Part shown: one piece after another, positions 13,033 to 24,062 of the stretch
How the letters are laid out: every line of letters begins with the position of its first letter
How positions within the stretch are numbered: position 1 is the first letter of the stretch
DNA from: Hyaloscypha bicolor E
Lineage: Eukaryota > Ascomycota > Leotiomycetes > Helotiales > Hyaloscyphaceae
Direction: 5' to 3'
Assembly (NCBI RefSeq): GCF_002865645.1
Contig: NW_020194667.1
Coordinates: 917,389 to 981,388 of the forward strand
Length of the DNA: 64,000 nt
Translations under genes and position numbers: made by a program
Notes under the pieces: model-generated
What the model saw: only the letters and a program-made list of their open reading frames with translations
What the model was told of the DNA's origin: nothing
Databases searched by the model: none

Positions 13033-14751
13033 AAATAAAAATATAAAATAAGAATTTAATATTTTAAGAAAGTTTAACTATAATTATATAATAATTCTTT
13101 TTAGCTTATATATTTAAAAAAATAGACTTATTATTATATTTTATAATAATTTATAATCTTAATATATTTATAAATAAATTTAATAAAAAATTATATAAAT
13201 AAAAGTTAAAAAGAAATTAAATATTATAAAAATTAATATTAAAAAAAGGGTTTTAAAACTAATAAATTATATAAATATTTAATTAATATTATATATTAAA
13301 AGTTATAAAATATTAATTCTTTTTTTAAAAAAAAACTATAAATATTTATAATTTAAAATATATATTTCTAGAAATAAATATAATTTATTATTAATTATTT
13401 TTAATTAAATTTAGTATTATATTATTAGTTTAATTTGTTTTTATTATTTTATTTACTTATTTCTAATTTCTTTTAAAATAAATAAAAAGATTTTTATAGC
13501 TAAAACTTTAGTTAATAAGTTATTTTAAATATTTAGATTATAATTTAAAAGATTTACTAAAATAATAATTTTTTATTTTAAAGAATATATTATTTTTTAA
13601 GTAATTTTTTTAAAAATTCTAAAAAACTTATAAGAATTATTTTATAATATTTATAGTTCTAAATATATTCTATTAAGATTTTTAAAGTTATATAAGAAGT
13701 CTCTTATAAAATTTTATAACCCTAAAAGCATTTTCTTAAAATTTATAAGATTTTATAAACCAGAATATTTTAAAATATTTATCTTAAAAGTAATATTTTT
13801 ATAAAAGCTATTAAAAACATTTCTTAATTAATTATATTATAGTTATAATTTCTTTTATTTCTAATTAAATAAGTTTTCGAGATCTAGTTAATAATAATTA
13901 TATATTATTATAAAATTTATAGGTTTTAAAATTAATAATATTATAAAATAAATATTAGAATTTAAAATTACTAAATAATAATAGGGCTAAATCCGGCCTT
14001 TTATTAATTTCTATTAATTTTTAAGGCTATTTTAAATAATATAAGAAAGATATTAGATTTATAGTAATTTCTATTAAATAATTAGAAATTCTAATATTGC
14101 TTTTTATTAATTTCTAAGGCTATAATTAGAATAAAATATAAGAGCTATATTAAATACTTGAGTAATAATTTAAGTAAGCTAAAAAAATAAATAAGAGATT
14201 TTAAGAAAAATATTAATATTTGCTCTTATTTTAATAGTATTTTACTTTATTAATTCGGGAAATTTATAGAAGTTCCGAAGTATTTAATATAGTTTTATAA
14301 TATAATTAAACTTATTACTTATAAGAAATAATTAATAATTTTTAGTAATTAAAGTAATTTACTAAATAAAATATAATAAAGATTTTAATTTTATTAATAT
14401 TAAAGCTATTTTATTTATAATTTAATAGAAATCTATAATTCTTACTCTAAATTTATTTATTATATTAGTCTATTTTTAAATATTTCTCTTTAAATACTAG
14501 TTTTCTAAATTAGCTATATTAAGTATTATTATAAGCTAATTTATAGCCTCTTTATTATCTCGCTTTAATATTAACTTTATTATAGTAGCTTTCTTTAATT
14601 TATTTATCTTATATTATAATTCCGAATTCTTTATTTCTAATTCTATAATTTTATTAATAAAATTTATTACTAGTTTAATAAAGAGAATTTACTAGAATAG
14701 AAATTAGCTTTATATTTATTTAGATAATAACTTTACTTTTATATTTCTTTT

Positions 14752-15048
14752 TGTGGGTGTTTATTGGTAGGCAATAAGACAATAGAATGAATCAGTGTAT
14801 TGTGAAACCACAGTATTAAATTCAGTATAGAACTAATCTCTGTCCCTCCTATAAGGTCCAGGGAAGCCCCCTCTAAATAGGAGGCCCCGATGACATACAT
14901 ATAATTAGTGATTTATAAGCCTAATGCTTATGATATAAACAGTGGTTGGTTGTGAAGTCGGAGGGCCTCCGATCTCCCTGATCGACACCCGCGACATCCG
15001 AGGTTCGTCACATGACCTTAAGTCACGTGCGACCCTGCACACATCACA
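14752..15048. mobile_element. Solo LTR, 297 bp, with 5-bp target duplication
   Basis: The segment starts TGTGGGTGT and ends CACATCACA (TG...CA ends) and is flanked on both sides by the same five bases, CTTTT (14747-14751 and 15049-15053). That is the classical footprint of an LTR retrotransposon after recombination between its LTRs. The flanks are RIP-degraded, while the LTR keeps normal CA, TG, CG and GC content (gagggcctccgatctcc, acacccgcgac), so it arrived after the surroundings were mutated, or escaped RIP because a 297-bp single copy is too short. No internal sequence remains and no other copy is present in the window, so the family (copia or gypsy) is unknown. Orientation cannot be fixed. 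Confidence 0.8.
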
Positions 15049-15053
15049 CTTTT

Positions 15054-15185
15054 ACTATAGCTTTAAACAAAATACTAATTTCTCGATATAATTTTATATA
15101 AGTACTAATTAAATACTTATTTAGATTCTTTTAAAAGAAATATATTCTTATTAATAAAGATTATTAAGAATGTAAGATTATTACC
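15054..15185. other. RIP-degraded spacer
   Basis: A short AT-rich stretch that continues the sequence interrupted by the solo LTR. No features seen. Confidence 0.4.
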
Positions 15186-15195
15186 GCAAAAAAAA

Positions 15196-15229
15196 CGCTG
15201 CCGCACCTGCGCCCCAGATGCGGCTAGCG
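15196..15229. repeat. GC-rich hairpin 1 (CGCTGCCGCA stem)
   Basis: Left arm CGCTGCCGCA (15196-15205), loop of 13 nt, right arm TGCGGCTAGCG (15219-15229), pairing with a single bulged base. First member of a hairpin family with the AACGCTGCC core. Confidence 0.65.
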
Positions 15230-15447
15230 CGCACATCCCTCACCGCCCGAGTAAAGCGTACGCCCGATCGCAAGGCCCCTTTGATTAATTATTACAATAA
15301 TAACGAGCATTTTTCTTGTAGAAAAAATTAGTAGAGTTATAGTATAATGTACTAATAGTAGCTCCTCGTTCTCCGTTCAAGGAAATACCTCGTTGCGGGC
15401 GAGTTATCTCAAATAATAATAATAAACTACTACTTACCCCGCTATTG

Positions 15448-15475
15448 AAAACGCTGCCGTTGGCGGCAGCGTTTT
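15448..15475. repeat. GC-rich hairpin 2, perfect 12-bp stem
   Basis: AAAACGCTGCCG (15448-15459), loop TTGG, then CGGCAGCGTTTT (15464-15475). It looks like a bacterial terminator, but here it is one of four related hairpins in fungal DNA. Confidence 0.85.
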
Positions 15476-15521
15476 TTTTTGCCCTGTAAAGACCGAACTT
15501 TCAATATTCGCAAGGTAAAAT

Positions 15522-15547
15522 AAACGCTGCCACTCGCGGCAGCGTTT
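15522..15547. repeat. GC-rich hairpin 3, perfect 10-bp stem
   Basis: AAACGCTGCC (15522-15531), six-nt loop actcgc, GGCAGCGTTT (15538-15547). Same core as hairpins 1, 2 and 4. Confidence 0.85.
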
Positions 15548-15692
15548 TTAAGAAAATTGGGGGCAGTTTCCTTATTCAGAACAAGTAATTTGGGTAATAA
15601 GAGAGAGAGGCTAACTAATAAGGATATTAATTACTTGCTAATTAATTGCCTATTAAGTAATCTCCTTACTTCCTTTATTACTATATTACTAG

Positions 15693-15897
15693 TATAACGG
15701 CTGGCGTAAGGGCATGATCTGCCAAGGACAGGATATCGGAAACAGGTATAAAACAAAGCTAAGCCGGAATTACTTAGACGGAATAATACTAAAGGTCGAG
15801 GCATTCTCTCTATTTTGTTCTATAGCTTAGTATTTTCTAATATATAAGATTCTTTAAACTTTGAGCCTTTGACTATTATATTAATCCCGCCATTACA
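15693..15897 (+). mobile_element. Gypsy-1 5' LTR (205 bp)
   Basis: Starts TATAACGGC (TG mutated to TA) and ends GCCATTACA, an imperfect inverted repeat of the start. Same length as the 3' LTR. By eye it differs from it at about 19 sites, all transitions. Sixteen of these have T or A here where the right LTR has C or G, so this LTR took most of the RIP. Confidence 0.92.
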
Positions 15898-16394
15898 TAA
15901 TACTAAGCTTACTCGACTCGGCCTATAGAGGCAATATAATACTACCGGCAAAGAACCTGTATTTGTCCTTGGAAAGCAAAGACAGAATACCGCTTTTGAT
16001 ATTTAATAACTTTCTCGAACTATAAAGAACTAGAGAGCTTAACTAGAAGTATAATATCCTCTATAACCTAGTTAACCTCGGAGCCTGACCCTTAACTAGA
16101 GCAGACGATATTCCCCTTCTAGTAGTCGGTCCTCTACTAATATAAAAGAAGAAAGATATTGTCCTCTATAATCCGGTTAATCTCGGAGCCTGACCCTTAA
16201 CTAGAGCAGATAATATTCCCTTAATACTAATGAGAGCAAAAGAACTAGCCCCTTTCCCTAGTATAGGAAGAATTAGTAGTAGTTTACTAATTTAAAATAA
16301 AAAAAGATAATAGTCGGTTTTAGTCTACCGACTTAAAACTAGATAAGATAATAATCGGTTATAATTTACTAATATTAAATAAGAAGAACTTACT
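15898..16394. other. Gypsy-1 leader, no clear gene
   Basis: Untranslated leader between the LTR and gag. It contains an internal direct repeat of about 75 bp: ctctataacctagttaacctcggagcctgacccttaactagagcagacgatattccc at about 16058-16115, and again with changes at about 16160-16220. The primer binding site should begin at 15898, but I could not assign it to a tRNA. Confidence 0.55.
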
Positions 16395-17870
16395 TAGTAC
16401 TTATCTCTATAGCTAATATTTCTTCTAAAGCTACTATAGACGGCCCGGGACCAAGTACTACTACTATAGGTATATTAGATAAGAGGCCCTAGTATAATAA
16501 AATAGAGAAACCGGACTTTAATATTATAAATCCATATTATTAGGAAAGCTATTATAATACTATTCCGAAAGAAGATATTAAGAAGTAGCTAGCTAACTTG
16601 GAACTCAAAATTAGTATAAATACTCCGAAAATAGATAAGATCTAATAGAGATTATTTATATGAGATAACCTTATTAATAAATACTATCTTATAGCTAATA
16701 AATAAGTAGAATACTACTAGAAATTCTACTTATATATTAACTAACTTACTAAGAAAGTTAATAAGCTAGAGATAATTACTAGTTAATTTTATATAAGAGA
16801 AAGACTAGTATAAGAAAAAATAATAAAATAGAGATCCAAATAAACAGATATTTAGGAATATTATAGATCCCTATTAGGAGAACTATTTAGGGGCTAATAC
16901 TAAGGCTTCTTTCCGCTTTTAGTTTATAGTAATTAACTATAGCTTATTAGAATTAAGAATCCTGCCCTATTTACGAGTAAGAATAATTACTAGATTAATA
17001 ATTAGATATTTAATATAAGAAATAAACTAATATAGAACTCTTCTAAATTTAATAATAAACTACTAAAAATTACTTATATAGTATAACTAGTTACTAGAGA
17101 TACCCGTAACTTTATTTATAATTAACTAGAACCTGGATTAGTTAGATAGATCTTAACTATTAAATAGATCTTTAAGATTCTCTAGTAAGCTTATAATAAA
17201 AGTAAAGAAATAGAGTACTAGGAAGCAAAAGAGATATACTAGTATCTGAGATAAAGAAATAAGCTATTTCTAGTATTCTAGATAGAGTTTATTTATTTAA
17301 TAATAAAACTAGGGAAGTTACTAGATAACTAATATAATAACTTAATAGATAAAATAAATCTCGAGCTATTTAAGAGCTTAGGTAATAAGAAGTTTAATAC
17401 TTCCAGGGACCTTACTAAATAATATATAAAATAAGAGAATAGGCTTCTCTTAATTAAAAATTAGTAATTTCAGGAGAAATAACTAGTAGAGACTACTTGC
17501 TATTAAATACTATTTCGGGCTAGAAAGCCTACCGGGATCTAAGAAGCTATAATAATCCTATATTTAATAAATTAACCTTAGTAGCCAGTATTTTTATAGC
17601 TAAAGAAGGCAGTTTACTAAGAATTTAAAAAGAGATTAGACTACCTAGAAGATCTTTATTATTATAGTTATAGAAAGCCTGGATATATGAAAAGTACCTA
17701 TCCTGACTTTAATAAGGTTATACCTATTAAAAAGAATTATTTAGAGAGAGTTAATAATTTAGGGATAGATAATAAGAATACTAGCTCTTACTTACTATTT
17801 AATAAGAAATATAATATTAATAAGTTAGGAAAAGTTTAGCTCTAGATATAAAGATAAATTTCCTAGAGTA
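16395..17870 (+). pseudogene. Gypsy-1 gag relic
   Basis: The frame encodes a capsid/nucleocapsid protein of gypsy type once TAG/TAA are read as mutated Gln codons. It has a coiled, charged N-terminal half, a retrotransposon gag core (about 16800-17450), and a zinc-knuckle remnant YYSYRKPGYMKSTYP at about 17662-17706. There the pattern C-x2-C-x4-H-x4-C has become Y-x2-Y-x4-Y-x4-Y, exactly what TG to TA mutation of Cys and CA to TA mutation of His codons gives. The exact start codon is lost. Non-functional. Confidence 0.8.
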
Positions 17871-20800
17871 AGAACTCTACTAAGAACCTATAGATCTTAT
17901 TTAGCTAATTAGTAAGAACTAGTTCCTTATTAATTATTAAATATACTAGAAAAATAAAACCATAATCTTCTAGTACTTAGTAAATACTAGAATAAATATA
18001 TATATTCTAATTAACTAAAAGCATATTTGCCCCTTAATAAAAGTACTATAAATACTCTTATATAAACTCAAAACCCCTATTTTCTTATAAGGTTTTAATA
18101 AATAACCTAGTAAAGCTATTTAATACCTAGCTATTATAGATCTAGCTATTAATTAGTACTTCCAAACTCGATAATACTTGCTTACTACTAACCTTGGCTC
18201 TTATAATATAATTCTAGGAAGGAAATAGTTAGTAAAATATAATATCCTACCGGATTATTAATAGAATTAATTTTATTAGCTAGAGAATTATAAAACAAAT
18301 TAGCCAGATCTTATTTAGAAAATCTAATATTTTAATAAGAAATATTAAAAAAGTAACTACTCCGAAAATACTCTAACTAGGATCCTAAAAGAAACTAGTA
18401 AAATTAGACCCGAGAAATAAAAGAATATACTTCTTATCTTTTTACGAGATCTTCTTATAAGAAAAGCCAAATACTAGGTAAGAAAGAAAGAGCTAGACCT
18501 TAATACTTTCGAAATAGTCGAGCTACTAGACTATTTCTACTATTTTATTAGAGTAGCTACTTTCTAATTAAGTACTAAAGATCCCGGTAACTTAGTCAGA
18601 TTAGTTACTATTAATAAGATTAACTATATACTTAAGAAATAGGATTATAAACTAAAGAGATATCTATTATTACCCGTAGTAATTAAATAACTAATACTAT
18701 AGCCCGCCGGATACTATACTCAAACTAGTAACCTAATATATTCCCTGGATATAAATAAACCCAATACCTTTAGTAATATATTATCTTTTAATTCCAAAGA
18801 ACTTTAAGAGTTCCGAATATCTCTCCTTATATGGCTATATAATATAACTAGGATATTCTTTAAGAAAGCAGTAAATGAGCTTCCCTAGTCTTAATTCTTT
18901 AACTATAAGCTCCGTTTTAATAGAGTAGATTCCTTAATAAAAATGGCTTACCTTTATAAGATAAGCTCTAGTAAACTTAAAAAAATAAGAGAGTATCTTA
19001 TTAAGAACCTAAAAAAGGATTTTATTAAGCTATTTAAATCTCCTTTCTTATTACTAGTCTTATTTATTAAAAAGAAAAACGGTAGCCTATAATTTTATAT
19101 TAATTATTAATAGCTAAATACTATAATAAAGAAAGACCGCTATTTCCTATTACTTATTATCGAGACTTTTGACTAATTAGCCAAATTATTAGTATTTACT
19201 AAATTAGATATTTAATATGCTTTTAATCAAATTTATATAGAACTAGCTTTTATAATATAGGCAGCTTTTAGGACAAGATATAAATTCTTTAAACTAGTAG
19301 TTCTATTATTTAGACTTTATAATAATCCGGCAACTTTCTAGTAATATATTAATACTATTTTAATAGACTATTTAAATGACTTTTACTCGGCCTATATTAA
19401 TAATATACTAATCTTTTCTAAGAATAAAAGAAAGTATTAATAGTATATTAGAACGGTTCTATAGAAGCTCTAGGATACCGGATTATAAGTTAATATTCGC
19501 AAATACGAATTTAAAGTCTTTAAGATAATATTCTTAGGATTTATTATCTCGGATTAGGGTATATAAGTAAACCCTACTAAAACCTCTATTATCTGAAACT
19601 AGTACTAACCTATAATAAAAAGAGAGATATAGTCGTTTTTGGGCTTCTATAACTTCTACTATAGGTTTATTTAAGCCTATAGATATATCTCCTGCCCCCT
19701 AAATTATCTAATTAAAAGAAATACTTTATTAAAGTTTATACTTAATAAAACCTAGCTAGATGCCTTTAATTAGCTTAAGAATCTGCTTCTCTCTGTTTCT
19801 ATACTTCTCTATTTTAAATATAATAGAGAAACCCGCCTGGAAACTAACTATTTGAACTTAGTTACTATAGGTATACTCTCTCAAAAAAGTTCAGAGAACA
19901 GATAATAATACCTAGTCTTATTCTATTCCAAAGCTCTTTAAGAAGCCGAGAGCTATTACGAAATTCATAATAAGGAACTTCTTACTATTATCTAAAAACT
20001 CCGGAAATAGTAGACAGAACTAATTAGCTTGCCCAATTTTCTAATTATTACTAATTATAAAGCTCTCAAGTATTTTAGTACTAAGAGACTATTAAATGAA
20101 TAATAAATCCGATAGATAAGTTTCTTATTATAATTCTATTACTAGATTACTTATTAGCCAGGCAAAGATAATACTATTACTAATATCTTATCCCGAAAAA
20201 ACAAGCTTATACTAATCCAGAAGCAGGCTAAGGAAGCTAAGAGAACTAGACAAGTTATCCTATTAGACCTAATTCTTGCTTCTACCAAAACAAAAAATAT
20301 AGCTTATACTTCTACTAAGATAGAAGAAATAAATAAGCTATTAGTTATAGTTAAAGTCCTATAAGCTAATTAGACGGATCTAGCCCTAGAAAATAAATAT
20401 AAGAAGGCCCGGGAAAATACGGATTTATAAGAAATATTAAATAGCTATTTACTTTATAATAAAAGACTTATTATATTGGATAAATATAATAATCTATAAA
20501 CTAGGCTCCTATAATAAATCCATAGTATAATAACTACTATTTACCCTAATTAAAATAAGACAAAAATCCTAGCTCGGAGACTCTATTAGTAGCCTACTTT
20601 CTTAGTAAATATTAACTGCTTTATAGTAAACTACTACGAATATTAAAGGTTTTATAAGCCAAGAAATAAAATACTAGGCCTATTATATCTATTACTAGTT
20701 CCCCTAAGAATATAAGACAATTTGTCTATAGACTTTTATATCCCTGGCTCTATAAGTAAGAGATATAATAATATATTTATTATAGTTAATAGATTATTTA

Positions 20801-21880
20801 AATAATATATAAGCCTACTAATAACCAAGAATACTATGGCCAGAACTACTACTGGCCTATTTTACTACTATATCTGGTGATTCCGAGGTTCTCTTCTTAC
20901 TATTATAAGTAACCGAGAACCCTAGTTTATTTCAGACTTTATAAATAAACTATTAAGATTAACTAGAACTAAGCTAAAGCTCTCGATTATAGAATATACC
21001 CAAACTAATAAATAAACAGAAATTATTAACTAGATTATTAATACCTAACTTTGCTTTTTTATTAATTACTTCTAGGATAATTAAGTAGATTTATTTCCGG
21101 TACTTAATACTATAGGTACCGCCTGCCTATATAAATTAACCGGCTTATCTTTTTTAATAATTAATTATAGATACGAACCCAGGCTAAGCTTTAACTAAAT
21201 ACTACTAATAATAGAATTTAAAATATTAAAAAAGAAACTTAATCGGGAAGAAGTATAATAGTAAACTAAGAGAATTAATATTACTATTAATTATACCTGA
21301 GAATATATAGTAGTAGCTTAGGAGTATTAAGCCAAGTAAGCTAATAAGAAATAATAAGAACCAGACTTTGGTCTAGGAAATATAGTCTATATAATTAAAA
21401 AAATATAAAAAACGGACTATCTATCTAATAAGTTAAACTATTCTCTTACCGGACTATTTAAGATTAATAAAATAGTTAGCTATTTATATTAATTAAATCT
21501 TTCTCTATTATATAGGATTTGGCTAATTTTCTATATAAATAGACTTTATAAGAATCTTGCTAACCTATTACCCGGCTAAACTAATAAAAAGCCTAGTTCT
21601 ACTAAAGTTAATAGCAAACTCAAATAGGAAATCAAAAAGATTCTCTTTTCCAAGATACTTTATAGTAAGCTTTACTATAAAGTTAAATAGAAGAAATAGG
21701 ATATAGATAATAAATAGTATCTTATATTAAACTTTAAGAACTTAGTACTTAAACTATATAAATTTCATAAGTAGAACCCTAGTAAAGCAGGATCTCCTAT
21801 CTGGCTAAATAAATGGATTTAGTATACTAAAGAGAATAAGTTTAATAAAGACTATCTAGATAATAATAAACCTTAATAAT
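17871..21880 (+). pseudogene. Gypsy-1 pol relic (PR, RT, RNase H, INT, chromodomain)
   Basis: This polyprotein would copy the RNA and integrate the cDNA. Visible in order: a protease-like region; RT at about 18980-19560 with LFIKKKNGSLQF, FTKLDI and the catalytic block YINNILIF (YxDD with both Asp changed to Asn by TG to TA); an RNase H/tether region to about 20200, including LTIIQKLRKQQ and YQPGKDNTI; integrase at about 20560-21330 with the DFYIPGS and ISNREPQFISDF blocks; and a C-terminal chromodomain at about 21620-21850 (LYYKVKQKKQDID, LNFKNLVLKLYKFHKQNPSKAG). RIP stops are frequent, so it is dead, but I see no obvious deletions within it. Confidence 0.88.
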
Positions 21881-22139
21881 AAGGCCTCTATAACTAGAGA
21901 AAAAGAAGAAAAACCTAGATATTTCCTAGGTTTTATCTAAATCCTAGTATATTTCCTTTATTTTACTATATTAGTACCTATTTTCTTTTCCAAAAATCTG
22001 GGTAAAATATCTTTCTTTATTATACTAGATTATACTTTATTATCTAGGCAAATTATAAAAAAAAAAGTAAATTCTTAAAGCTAAGCTAAAGGTAAATACT
22101 TATCTATATTAGTTTGAAATATTATTAAAAATTAAGGGA

Positions 22140-23374
22140 AACCTTCTTAATTACTTTAACCTTTATAACCTTAACTATTTATATTACTACTACTACCTTA
22201 ATAAAATTATTAATAAAGACAAAATAAATAAGAAATCCCGGTAATATATTATTTATAGCCGGACTAAGTAAGGCTACTTACTAGATCCTGGGCGACTTAA
22301 GTAGTAGTGGCGGTATCTCAAGTTTAGTAGCTATTATTATTATTAATATAATTACTAGCTAAATTACCTTTATAAATGAAAATAGTAATTCCCTTACCCA
22401 AGAATAGGTTAATATATAGAATATGGCCCGTACTATTCTTAAAAATATACCTGAAATTACTATAGAGAATATCTTAGTAGAAAGTTCTAAGAATAATAAA
22501 ATAGAGGTTTTAGTTACTAGTAATAATAAGTCTAATAGTCTAATAGGCAGAATAGATAATACTAATAAGGGCTTCCTTATTAACCTTATAGAGCCAAATA
22601 CCAAGAAGGTTAAAAAGAGTAAGGCTAGCTTATTTAAGAAATATAAGGTATTAGATAATAGTAAGAATTCCAATAGCAAAAAGACTAAGGATAAAAAGAC
22701 TTCTAGTAATAAAGAAGACTCCGACTATAATAAAGGTAGCCAAACTAGTATTAAGATGCCTATTATAACTAGAAGATATATAATACTAAGTACTAGTTAT
22801 TATATAAAGTACTAGTCTAAAACCAAAAGCTAGAAAATAATCCTAAATACTGAATTAAAGAAGTAATACCTTATAGATATTAATGAATTAGTATATAATA
22901 CTATTTAGGAAGTCGGAAAACCCCTCAGAAGCTTCTATAAGACTAAGATTATATAGCTCAAGGCCCGGGAATTCGATAATAAAGTAGCTTAAATAGCTGC
23001 CCTTAATAAATAAATCTCTATTATAGAAGAATAACTTAAGAATATATATATTAAGCTCGAGAAGGCCCAGAAATTAATTAAGTAGTTTAGAGACGGTATA
23101 ATCAAGTCAAATATTACTACCCTAGCTAAGAAGAAAGGCAAGCAAGCTACTATATTAAAGCCTATATTAATAAATAGACTTGATTTGCCACCCCTATTTG
23201 AAGACCGCCCAATAATAATAGTCCCAATATCGGCCATGGCCTATATGGTACTCCCAGACCATATTATTAATATGGGTATAGGCATAATGCGAGTAACGGA
23301 TACTGAGGACTGGCCGGAACGTACTAGGAACTGGGTTATTCTGGTAGAGTCAAGACCACGCTTCGATTATAAGT
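22140..23374 (+). pseudogene. Gypsy-1 ORF3: extra frame between pol and the 3' LTR, unknown function
   Basis: One reading frame runs for about 410 codons from near 22140 to a TAA at 23374, broken only by TAG/TAA codons of CAG/CAA type. It starts with a Thr-rich low-complexity segment, followed by a stretch rich in Lys, Asn, Ser and acidic residues (22423-22740), a predicted coiled coil at about 22980-23090 (KVAQIAALNKQISIIEEQLK), and a compact well-preserved end (PPLFEDRPIIIV ... TEDWPERTRNWVILVESRPRFDYK in part). No knuckle, transmembrane span or envelope-like feature is seen. It lies inside the LTRs, so it belongs to the element. It could be an accessory or second gag-like protein. I do not recognise a family. 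Confidence 0.6.
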
Positions 23375-23483
23375 AAGCTATAGGGATTAGACGGAATGGG
23401 GTTAATAGCCGTTATTTTCTCTTTTTTCTTTTCTATATTACGGCTGAATGATTCCCTAAATAAGGGCATTTAGACTTCTCTTT

Positions 23484-23493
23484 AGGGGGAGGG
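23484..23493 (+). other. Gypsy-1 polypurine tract
   Basis: AGGGGGAGGG ends three bases before the 3' LTR. This is the expected position of the plus-strand DNA primer of an LTR retrotransposon. Confidence 0.8.
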
Positions 23494-23496
23494 TAA

Positions 23497-23701
23497 TATA
23501 ATGGCTGGCGTAAGGGCATGATCTGCCAAGGACAGGATATCGGAAACAGATATAAAATAAAGCTAAGCCGGAATTGCTTGGACGGAATAATACTAAAGGT
23601 CGAGGCATCCTCCCTACTTTGTTCCATAGCTTAGTATTTTCCAATACATGAGATTCTTTGAACTTTGAGCCTTCGACCATTGCATTGATCCCGCCGTTAC
23701 A
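23497..23701 (+). mobile_element. Gypsy-1 3' LTR (205 bp)
   Basis: Begins TATAATGGC and ends GCCGTTACA, with the TG...CA type ends and the inverted repeat of the family. It keeps CA and TG in many places where the 5' LTR has TA, and is close to the ancestral sequence. Confidence 0.92.
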
Positions 23702-24062
23702 ACTGGAGAATGCTTATTGTATTCGGGAATGGCCTATACTACTGGAGAATGCTTGTTGTATTCGGGAATAGCCTGTGCCAGTGAGGAATATATATTATAT
23801 TCGGGAATAGCCTATGCTAGTGAGGAATATATATTATATTCGGGAATAGCCTGTGCCAGTGGGGAATACATATTATATTCGGGAATGGCCTATATCACTG
23901 GAGAATGCTTGTTGTATTCGGGAATAGCCTATGCCACTGAGGAATATATATTATATTCGGGAATGGCCTATACCACTGAGGAATATATATTATATTCGGG
24001 AATGGCCTATGCCACTGGGGAATGCATATTATATTCGGGAATAGCCTGTACCAGTGAGAAAT
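23702..24062 (+). repeat. 39-bp minisatellite, about nine units
   Basis: Units of 39 bp with the form tattcgggaatagcctatgc followed by cagtgaggaatatatatta, alternating between a gagg and an actggagaatg version. Because 39 is divisible by three, the array is open in one frame (23717-24064), giving a 13-residue repeat YSGIAYASEEYIL. I judge this to be a by-product of the repeat and not a gene: there are no flanking domains, and the array begins at the transposon edge. The target site of Gypsy-1 (ACTGG) is part of the unit. A degenerate half unit recurs at about 24190-24240. Confidence 0.85.

Larger units (their letters stand above)
11871..14751. other. Low-complexity AT-rich region, unclassified
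   Basis: Nearly 2.9 kb of extremely AT-rich DNA. 11871-13480 is dominated by A-rich tandem motifs and short aataaaa/ttaaaa words. 13860-14746 contains somewhat more complex RIP-type sequence (tcgagatctag, aatccggcc, tattatctcgc) that is probably an old transposon fragment. On the minus strand one frame there is rich in Gln after stop read-through, but I recognise no domain. No gene is supported. Confidence 0.5.
15186..15482. mobile_element. Possible MITE-like element with hairpin ends
   Basis: The ends are near-perfect inverted repeats of about 18 bp: GCAAAAAAAACGCTGCCG at 15186-15203, and the reverse complement of the same sequence with one more A at 15464-15482. Each end is also folded: the left end pairs with tgcggctagcg at 15219-15229, and the right end is the arm of a 12-bp perfect hairpin. 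The interior is of normal composition and has no reading frame. This could be a small non-autonomous DNA transposon. Alternatively the shared termini simply reflect two members of the hairpin family described below. No clear target duplication was found. Confidence 0.4.
15693..23701 (+). mobile_element. Gypsy-1: complete Ty3/gypsy chromovirus, 8009 bp
   Basis: Both 205-bp LTRs, a polypurine tract, gag, pol and an extra third frame can be delimited. The five bases before the element are ACTAG (15688-15692) and the five after it are ACTGG (23702-23706); they differ by one TG to TA change, so this is a target-site duplication whose left copy was RIP-mutated. Pol order is RT, RNase H, integrase, chromodomain, which places it with the chromodomain gypsy elements. 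It inserted into the 39-bp minisatellite now at 23702-24062. The left and middle parts are heavily mutated; the last 0.5 kb and the right LTR are nearly intact. Confidence 0.93.

Noticed and set aside
15448..15480. Rho-independent terminator (hairpin followed by T run)
   Set aside because: The window is fungal nuclear DNA, and three more hairpins with the same arms show that this is a repeat family.
22359..22679. 106-codon minus-strand hydrophobic frame
   Set aside because: Antisense shadow of Gypsy-1 ORF3; Leu/Ile-rich because the sense strand is rich in AAT/AAG codons.
23433..23680. Two minus-strand frames over the Gypsy-1 3' LTR
   Set aside because: They lie within a non-coding LTR and its leader; no conservation in the 5' LTR frame.
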